A DNA stretch of 5,898 nucleotides, from positions 1-5,898 of the forward strand of contig JAICYE010000157.1 in NCBI GenBank assembly GCA_025934385.1, in the 5' to 3' direction. The DNA comes from Acidimicrobiia bacterium (GTDB taxonomy: Bacteria; Actinomycetota; Acidimicrobiia; IMCC26256; BP-133). How positions within the stretch are numbered: position 1 is the stretch's first letter; each line of letters begins with the position of its first letter. The notes below the pieces were generated by a model that worked only from the letters and a program-made list of their open reading frames with translations, ran no database searches and had not been told where the DNA came from. Shown here piece by piece: positions 1 through 4,661 of this stretch. Made by a program: the position numbers and the translations under genes.

Positions 1-1251
1 CTCGACCGGGGTGACGCCGCAGCTGATGAGGTGGCCGAGCCGGGGGCCCTGGGCGTAGAGGCGGCGGAGGAAGGCGGAACAGGTGCCGGGGGCGACACGG
101 GCCGTCCACGTCTCGTCGAAGCCGAGGGAGTCGGGGCTCACCCGGTCGGTGAGGAATTCGATGAGGTCGGCGAAGTCGCGGACCGGGAAGCCGGCGCCGG
201 CCGGTCGGGGCTCCCGCTTCTGCTCCAGAACCCGGGACATCACGAACGAGGTGGTCGGATCGGGCGGGCAGAGGACGACCGCCCCCGGCTCGGCCTCCAG
301 CGGCCAGGCCCACCGGGCCAGCTGGGTTCTCACGCGCTGCTCGACGAAGGCGACCTGCGTGTTGGCGTCTTCGTCTTCGGCGAAGCAGAACCGCAGCAGG
401 CCCTGGGCGATGAAGGCCGCCGGCGGCCAGCCGAAGACCGTGACGTGGCCGGACGGGCGGGACGTCACATCGCCGATGACCGACCCGTCGCGGATGTCCG
501 CCGCCCGGGGCGTGTAGAGCTCGACATCGGTGAAGGGCCCCGGCTGCTCGACGCCCAGGGCCGCCCAGCCGGCGGCGGCCTCGGGCCGGGCGGCGAACTT
601 GCCGTTGGCCCGGTCGAGGTGCAGCAGGTCCTCGCCCTTGACGGAGAACACCAGCGCCCGGGTCTGCGGGGCCCGTGGGCCGAGCATGGCCCGCCCCTGC
701 GGGGTCTCGAACAGCATGTAGAGCAGGAAGAGCGCGTAGGTCGTCTTCGTGGCAACGCCGGAGATACCGGAGATCGAGACGTGACCGCCCTTTTCGCCGT
801 TGAGGAAGGCGAAATCGATGGCGATCGGCTCACCCCCCTGGTCGAGGCCGACCGCAAGGGGCTGGTCCATCTGGTCGAGGAAGAGCGCGGCGTCGCGGTC
901 GGCGCCCACGGCCTTCGTCACGGCCGCTCCGGGCGCCGGAGGCAGCCACAGCTCCGGAACGGTTCGCAGGACCTGGATCTCGACCCGTCGGGTCGTGATG
1001 CCGGGCATCGTCATCGCCTGGGTGATGCGGCCGGTGTCGGACGGCAGCTCTGCTCCCTCGATCTGGCCCGTGCCCTCGACGACGATGCCGTAATGGGCCA
1101 GGTCGGACCCGTCCGGCAGCGTCTGGTGGAGGGCGACCAGGTCGTCGAGTTGGACGACGGCGTCGTCGGCCAGCACGACGTGAAAACGCCGGGTCGTGGC
1201 CGGGACGGAGCCGTCGACCAGGCCGGCGACGGGAGCAGTGGCATGATCCAT
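1..1251 (-). CDS. herA: HerA-like DNA-translocating ATPase (HAS-barrel plus P-loop domain), C-terminus beyond window
   Basis: 417 codons are visible, with no stop before the left edge. Residues about 20-100 are beta-rich and match the HAS-barrel clamp at the N-terminus of HerA ATPases (for example FHVVLADDAVVQLDD at 23-37). Then comes a GLDQGGEPI stretch and a GGHVSISGISGVATKTT phosphate-binding loop, with K169 and T170 as the expected nucleotide-binding pair. The residue before the lysine is Thr instead of the usual Gly. The Walker B and arginine-finger regions lie outside the window, so catalytic completeness cannot be judged. In archaea HerA forms a hexameric ring that pumps DNA into NurA during double-strand end resection; I infer the same role here because nurA lies directly upstream, 21 bases away. 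The start is ATG at 1251, fixed by a strong Shine-Dalgarno 8 bases upstream. It could instead be a related DUF87-type ATPase with a different partner, but the NurA neighbour argues against that. Confidence 0.85.
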   Translation of the reverse strand, partial: MDHATAPVAGLVDGSVPATTRRFHVVLADDAVVQLDDLVALHQTLPDGSDLAHYGIVVEGTGQIEGAELPSDTGRITQAMTMPGITTRRVEIQVLRTVPELWLPPAPGAAVTKAVGADRDAALFLDQMDQPLAVGLDQGGEPIAIDFAFLNGEKGGHVSISGISGVATKTTYALFLLYMLFETPQGRAMLGPRAPQTRALVFSVKGEDLLHLDRANGKFAARPEAAAGWAALGVEQPGPFTDVELYTPRAADIRDGSVIGDVTSRPSGHVTVFGWPPAAFIAQGLLRFCFAEDEDANTQVAFVEQRVRTQLARWAWPLEAEPGAVVLCPPDPTTSFVMSRVLEQKREPRPAGAGFPVRDFADLIEFLTDRVSPDSLGFDETWTARVAPGTCSAFLRRLYAQGPRLGHLISCGVTPVE

Positions 1252-1259
1252 GGGAGAAG

Positions 1260-1268
1260 CCTCCTTCC
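1260..1268 (-). promoter_or_regulatory. Strong Shine-Dalgarno of the HerA-like gene
   Basis: On the minus strand the bases read GGAAGGAGG, nearly perfectly complementary to the 16S rRNA tail, and lie 8 bases before the ATG at 1251. The site sits in the 21-base gap after the NurA stop. It decides the start of the ATPase and suggests that the ATPase is translated efficiently and independently from the shared mRNA. That would fit a hexamer needed in excess over a NurA dimer. Confidence 0.85.
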
Positions 1269-1272
1269 GACG

Positions 1273-2235
1273 TCAGGCGGCGATGCCGGCGGTGCCGATG
1301 AGGGCGGCGACCGCCTCGCGCACCGCCCGGGTGGCGAGACCGGGGTGGCCGAGCAGGTGGCGGAGGTGCGTCTCGAGCGCGCCGATGGGCTGCAGGTTCT
1401 GCGGGGCGCGGGGGTCGCGGTGGGGCACGCCGGCGAAGCGGGGGAGGACGCCGGTGACCCGATCGGCGACATCGATGGCCGCCGCCAGCCCGCTGGACTG
1501 CGGAATTTCGATCCGCACGATTCCGGCCCAGGGACTCGACGTCGGGCTGCGGGGGGTGAGCCGGAGGTAGGCCGAGTACCGGTCGTCGCCGAGGCGGAAC
1601 AGCGACGTCCGTTCGCCGGCTCCGAGCTCGGGGATCCGGCGGTGGTGTTCCGGCGCCAACTTGGCGCTGTGGTGTGTCTTGACGTAACCGACGACCGGCA
1701 GGTCGCGGCTGCGCACGTAGTACAGCGGCCCGTCCACCAGGGTCAGGAACCCTTGGCGCGACAGCTCTTCCGACAGCTCTGCCTCGGCGATGCGCATCCG
1801 CTTCTGGAGGTCTTCGAGCGGTGCGTCCGGATGCGGATCATCGATCGAGGCGGAGTGCCAGTGCCAGCCGCCCGGCACATCGGGCAACGCCGTCTCGAGC
1901 CCCGAACCGAAGATCGCCAGGCGCTGGAGCCGCGCGTCGCCGTACTCCGGACGGGTCGTGCCGTCGGCCACGACGCAGCCGCAGGCGTGACCTCCGGCCA
2001 CGCCACGGGCACCGGCGCCGGTGGACGGATCGTCGAGCCACAACGACGCCTCACCCCGGCGGACGCCGTCGACGAACGCCACCGCCCCGTCGCCTTCCCG
2101 CGCTGGGCGGCCACGATGGCAGCGGAGCTCGTCACCGTCTTCCACCAGGACCGCCGTGGCCGCCCCAGGGTCGTCGGGCAGGACGAGGTAAGGAGAGCCG
2201 TAGGTTGCCCCCCAGTCCTCGACGAACACGTTCAT
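1273..2235 (-). CDS. nurA: NurA-domain DNA repair nuclease
   Basis: 320 residues, a normal length for NurA. NurA is a manganese-dependent 5'-3' exonuclease and endonuclease that works with the HerA translocase in DNA end processing. The hallmark N-terminal motif is visible as AFVDGVRR, with D56 the expected metal-binding aspartate. A second acidic strand, LTLVDGPLYY with D168, is followed by VVGYVKTHH with K186, matching the RNase H-like core of the family. The C-terminal region has PQNLQPIGALETHLRHLLG, resembling the closing helices of bacterial NurA proteins. The start is ATG at 2235, with GGGACAG 5 bases upstream. The frame stays open to 2850, but that part overlaps the QueA-like gene and is arginine-rich out-of-frame reading, so I reject an earlier start. 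The gene is followed directly by the HerA-like ATPase, the expected partner. The assignment rests on motif recognition by eye. Confidence 0.88.
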   Translation of the reverse strand: MNVFVEDWGATYGSPYLVLPDDPGAATAVLVEDGDELRCHRGRPAREGDGAVAFVDGVRRGEASLWLDDPSTGAGARGVAGGHACGCVVADGTTRPEYGDARLQRLAIFGSGLETALPDVPGGWHWHSASIDDPHPDAPLEDLQKRMRIAEAELSEELSRQGFLTLVDGPLYYVRSRDLPVVGYVKTHHSAKLAPEHHRRIPELGAGERTSLFRLGDDRYSAYLRLTPRSPTSSPWAGIVRIEIPQSSGLAAAIDVADRVTGVLPRFAGVPHRDPRAPQNLQPIGALETHLRHLLGHPGLATRAVREAVAALIGTAGIAA

Positions 2236-2240
2236 GGCCG

Positions 2241-2263
2241 CTGTCCCATGCGCCCACAGGGTA
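2241..2263 (-). promoter_or_regulatory. Possible nurA-herA promoter (-10 only) and ribosome binding site
   Basis: In the 80-base gap between the QueA-like stop and the NurA start, the minus strand has TACCCT at 2263-2258. It fits the loose TANNNT -10 consensus of actinobacterial vegetative promoters and would give a leader of only about 15 bases. A Shine-Dalgarno-like GGGACAG follows at 2247-2241. There is no -35 element at normal spacing; TTGTCA lies 11 bases upstream, which is too close. Readthrough from the upstream SDR-QueA pair is an equally good explanation for expression. Confidence 0.25.
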
Positions 2264-2276
2264 CGCCGGGCCTGTG
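2255..2276. repeat. Short inverted repeat in the nurA leader
   Basis: CACAGG and CCTGTG form a perfect 6-base inverted repeat with a 10-base spacer, centred just upstream of nurA and overlapping the candidate -10 hexamer. It could be an operator half-site pair or a weak hairpin ending the upstream transcript. There is no T-run, so an intrinsic terminator is unlikely. A repeat this short can arise by chance in GC-rich DNA. Confidence 0.25.
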
Positions 2277-2315
2277 ACAACGAGGCTGGGCGCGACTGCC
2301 CGGTGGCCGGAGGCT

Positions 2316-3386
2316 TTACGGCAGGATCAGGTGGAAGTCGCCGAACTCGTGGCCGTGGTAGCCGAGGGCGTGGGCGGTGGCGTAGCTCCGCTCGATCATC
2401 TCCTGACCGGCCACGGCGGCGATCAGCTCGAGGTGGGACGCCTCGGGCTCGTGCCAGCCGGTGATCAGGCCGTCGACGGCCCGGACGCCACGGGCGGGGG
2501 TGACGACCAACTCGGTCCAGCCCTCGCCGGGGTGCACGACGCCGTCGTCGTCGGCCACGGTCTCGAGCGCCCGGACGGCGGTCGTCCCCACGGCGATCAC
2601 CCGGCGGCCGGCGCTCCGGGCGGCGTTCACGAGGGCGGCGCTCCCGCCCGGTACCCGGTACCGCTCCGGCTGGGGCGCCTCGCCGGCCTCCGGCGACGAC
2701 ACGCCGCAGTGGAGGACCAGGGGGGCGAAGACGACGCCCGCCGCCACCAGCTTCGTCACCAGCTCGGCGGTGAAGCCCCGGGCGGCCGACGGCATCTCGG
2801 CGCTGCCGGGCTCGGTGGCGAACACCGTCTGGTAGGCGTCGACGGGCCACGGCTCGGCCGGTTCGGCGTAGCGGATGGGGCGGCCGTGATCGGCCAGCCA
2901 GGCCGTCAGATCACCGGAGCCTGGGACGTCGAGCCGGGCGACCCACAGCCGATTCGGCCCCTCGCTCGGGACGGGCGGCCAAGGGGACAGGAGCTCCGCC
3001 CGTCCGCCGCCGGCGAGCCGGATCGCTCCCGGCCGGCCGTCGGGGAACGGGCCGCTGCCGTGGCCGGTGGCCGTCCGCAGCTCGACCAGCCGGAGCCCGC
3101 CGGGCAGCTCCGTCCCGAGATGGAGCAGCAGCGCTCCCGGGCCCCCGGCACCGCGCCGGCCGAAGGCCGCACCGTCGACCGGCACCGCCGCCGGCAGCGT
3201 GGCCGATGTGTTGACGACGAGCACGTCGCCGGCCGCGACGAATTCGCCCAGGGCGGCGAACGTCGTGTCGAGGGCCGACGACGGCGTGACGACGAGGAGG
3301 CGGGCGGCGTCCCGCCGGCGGCCGGACGCTTCGACCGGACCGGGAGCCGGCGGCAGCCCGACCAGGGTGTGGACGGCGCCCCTCAT
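2316..3386 (-). CDS. QueA-like S-adenosylmethionine:tRNA ribosyltransferase-isomerase, divergent actinobacterial type
   Basis: 356 residues, the usual length of QueA, which transfers and isomerises the ribosyl part of S-adenosylmethionine onto preQ1 in tRNA to give epoxyqueuosine. Family landmarks are in order: VLVVNTSATLPAAV (55-68, for the usual NDT-IPAR strand), GRPIRYAEP (168-176), YQTVFATEPGSAEMPSA (185-201), GTTAVRALE (267-275), DGLITGWHEPEASHL (305-319) and a closing Y343-x-x-HEFGDFHLIL. Several signature residues differ from textbook QueA: the TAGLHFT loop is SAARGFT, and ITNFHLPRSTL is ITGWHEPEASHL. The fold is therefore secure, but queuosine synthesis is not, and I leave the symbol empty. 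No tgt, queC-E or queG gene is in the window. The start ATG at 3386 overlaps the stop of the upstream SDR (ATGA), so the gene is probably translated by coupling. The stop is TAA at 2316. Confidence 0.8.
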   Translation of the reverse strand: MRGAVHTLVGLPPAPGPVEASGRRRDAARLLVVTPSSALDTTFAALGEFVAAGDVLVVNTSATLPAAVPVDGAAFGRRGAGGPGALLLHLGTELPGGLRLVELRTATGHGSGPFPDGRPGAIRLAGGGRAELLSPWPPVPSEGPNRLWVARLDVPGSGDLTAWLADHGRPIRYAEPAEPWPVDAYQTVFATEPGSAEMPSAARGFTAELVTKLVAAGVVFAPLVLHCGVSSPEAGEAPQPERYRVPGGSAALVNAARSAGRRVIAVGTTAVRALETVADDDGVVHPGEGWTELVVTPARGVRAVDGLITGWHEPEASHLELIAAVAGQEMIERSYATAHALGYHGHEFGDFHLILP

Positions 3387-4156
3387 CGGACGGCCTCGGC
3401 CGGAGTGACCAGCGCCCGGGCCTGATACCGGCCGCTCGGCAGGCGGCCGGTGAGGATCTCCCGCAGGCCGGGGACGCTGGCCTCGGGCGGCGGCCGGTCC
3501 GAGATGTCCTCGCCGGGGAAGGCCTCCTGGTGCATGCGGGTGTTCATGTCGCCGGGGTCGACGGCATAGACGGAGAGCTCGGGGTGCTCCACGGCCAGCA
3601 CTGCGGCCATCTGGTCCAGCGCCGCCTTGGCCGAGCCGTAGCCGCCCCAGCCCTCGTAGGCCTCGACCGAGGCGTCCGACGTCACGAAGACGACCCGGCC
3701 GCCCGGCCGCAGGTGGGGAAGGAGCAGCTGCGTGAGGCGCAGCGGAGCGAAGACGTTGACGGCGTAGACGGCCCGGAGGGCGTCGAGCGGATAGGCGTCG
3801 AGCGCGGCTTCTCGCACCTCAGCCTCACCGGCCGCCCCCGCCGAACCTTCCGGCCGGGCTCGGATCCGGCGCTCGGGCGACGGCCCGAGGCGGCTGGCGT
3901 TATGGACGACGGCGTCCAGCCCACCGAGCTCGGCCACCGCCCGGCGCAGGGCCAGGCGGTGCTCCTCGCTGGCCACGTCGCCGGCCACGGCGATAACGGA
4001 GGACGGGACCAGCTCGGCCACGACGGCGTCGAGGTCGGCGGCCGTCCGGGCGTCGATCAGAAGCTTCCAGCCGCCGTCGGCCACGAGGCTGCGGGCCAGG
4101 GCCAGCCCGAGCCCCCGGGACGCTCCGGTGATGAGGGCAGTTCGTCTGTCTGTCAT
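3383..4156 (-). CDS. Short-chain dehydrogenase/reductase (SDR family)
   Basis: 257 residues from the chosen start, a classical SDR length. The Rossmann dinucleotide loop TGASRGLG is at 10-17. DAR at 35-37, with R37 after the second strand, hints at NADP(H) preference. GDV is at 59-61, HNAS at 85-88 replaces the usual NNAG, and N134, S160, Y173 and K177 (YGSAKAAL) form a complete catalytic tetrad, so the enzyme should be active. A Gly/Ala/Arg/Glu-rich stretch at about 93-116 lengthens the loop after HNAS. I chose ATG at 4156 because it puts the usual few residues before the first strand; an in-frame ATG at 4192 would add 12 unlikely residues. The ribosome site before 4156 is poor (GAGGG very close to ATG). 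The substrate is unknown. The stop overlaps the start of the QueA-like gene, so the two are made together. Confidence 0.85.
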   Translation of the reverse strand: MTDRRTALITGASRGLGLALARSLVADGGWKLLIDARTAADLDAVVAELVPSSVIAVAGDVASEEHRLALRRAVAELGGLDAVVHNASRLGPSPERRIRARPEGSAGAAGEAEVREAALDAYPLDALRAVYAVNVFAPLRLTQLLLPHLRPGGRVVFVTSDASVEAYEGWGGYGSAKAALDQMAAVLAVEHPELSVYAVDPGDMNTRMHQEAFPGEDISDRPPPEASVPGLREILTGRLPSGRYQARALVTPAEAVR

Positions 4157-4261
4157 GCCCTCGACGGTACGGATCGGCCCGTCACGGCACATCGGGCGCA
4201 GGACCGGTTCCGACCGGGACGATCGCCTAGGTCCGAGGGCGGAGAATCGGAACGGAAGAGG

Positions 4262-4564
4262 TCAGCGCAGGCTCTCGAGGCCCGACCACAGGTCGAGCAG
4301 CAGGCCGCCCTTGGTGGCGGCGGCGTCGAGCAGCGGCTGGCCGCCCGCCTTGACCCGGCCGGCGGTGGCGACGTCGGCGAGGGCGGAGACCTTGGACGGC
4401 TCGCCGTCGATGGACAGGGCCACGACCGTGTCGACGAGGTCCAGGGCAGCCAGGATCTCGGCCGAGTCGAACAGGCCCTGGTCCCGCCTGAGGAGCTCCT
4501 CCACGATGGCGTTGGCCTCGTAGTTGGCGGCGGTGGCGATGTCGACGGTGGTCGTGGTCTCCAT
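4262..4564 (-). CDS. Small protein of unknown function under a sigma-28-type promoter
   Basis: 100 residues; I do not recognise the family. It begins METTTTVDIATAANYEANA, is rich in Ala, Leu, Val, Asp and Glu, and has alternating charged and hydrophobic positions (AIVEELLRRDQGLF, then SAEILAALDLVDTVVALSI). This suggests mostly helix with one or two short strands. It has no signal peptide, membrane segment, cysteine or obvious catalytic motif, so it is probably a soluble cytoplasmic protein. It ends LLLDLWSGLESLR. The start at 4564 is well supported by GAGAGGGGA 6 bases upstream and a promoter-like sequence about 40 bases upstream. The open frame continues upstream into the helicase gene but only as out-of-frame reading. 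If the promoter is real, the protein belongs to the motility, chemotaxis or sporulation regulon. The frame has no stop over 100 codons and reads as normal protein, so I think it is real. Confidence 0.7.
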   Translation of the reverse strand: METTTTVDIATAANYEANAIVEELLRRDQGLFDSAEILAALDLVDTVVALSIDGEPSKVSALADVATAGRVKAGGQPLLDAAATKGGLLLDLWSGLESLR

Positions 4565-4570
4565 GGCAGG

Positions 4571-4579
4571 TCCCCTCTC
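4571..4579 (-). promoter_or_regulatory. Shine-Dalgarno of the small gene
   Basis: The minus strand reads GAGAGGGGA, ending 6 bases before the ATG at 4564. It is a purine-rich, good-quality site that separates this start from the open but out-of-frame extension further upstream. Confidence 0.6.
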
Positions 4580-4605
4580 GAAGCGCTCTCTCCGTTGCGC
4601 TGGAG

Positions 4606-4634
4606 GTATCGGCACCCCGACCGGAAGACTTGAG
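4606..4634 (-). promoter_or_regulatory. Sigma-28 (FliA/WhiG/SigD)-type promoter
   Basis: The minus strand carries CTCAAG (4634-4629), a 15-base spacer, then GCCGATAC (4613-4606). The second box matches the GCCGATAA -10 element of sigma-28 promoters at seven of eight positions. CTCA followed by 17 bases fits the relaxed -35 and 15-17 base spacing that I recall for actinobacterial FliA promoters. Transcription would start near 4600, giving a leader of about 35 bases with a good ribosome site. It lies in the 97-base gap after the helicase stop and points at the small gene. The match was found by eye and is specific enough to stand out, but no flagellar gene is in the window to support it. Confidence 0.6.
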
Positions 4635-4661
4635 AGGTTTGTCCGAATTTCTCGCAGAGCC

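Noticed and set aside
31..2277. 748-codon open frame on the plus strand, antisense to both the HerA-like gene and nurA
   Set aside because: It mirrors the codon bias of the two minus-strand genes (long antisense frames are usual in GC-rich DNA), its product is Gly/Arg/Val/Asp-rich without any fold I recognise, and both opposing genes have clear motifs.
2236..2850. Upstream extension of the NurA frame
   Set aside because: It overlaps the QueA-like gene out of frame and is almost all Arg, Pro, Gly and Ala; the ATG at 2235 gives a normal NurA length with the motif where expected.
1821..3425. 534-codon plus-strand open frame across nurA and the QueA-like gene
   Set aside because: Arg/Pro/Gly-rich shadow that crosses the boundary of two well-supported minus-strand genes; no motifs.
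4157..4192. Earlier ATG for the SDR at 4192 and a GCCGATCC sequence near 4165-4172
   Set aside because: The extension precedes the first Rossmann strand with unlikely sequence. The GCCGAT box has no CTCA or TAAA at 15-17 bases upstream, so it is not a second sigma-28 promoter.
4208..4227. Possible hairpin CCGGT-TCCG-ACCGG between the small gene and the SDR
   Set aside because: Only five base pairs, flanking bases do not pair, and no T-run follows; expected by chance in such GC-rich DNA. A GGAAC-type ECF sigma site was also considered here, but the -10 half did not fit.
3530..4633. 367-codon plus-strand open frame across the SDR and the small gene
   Set aside because: It is antisense to the SDR, which has a full catalytic tetrad, and to the putative sigma-28 promoter; composition is that of a GC-rich shadow.
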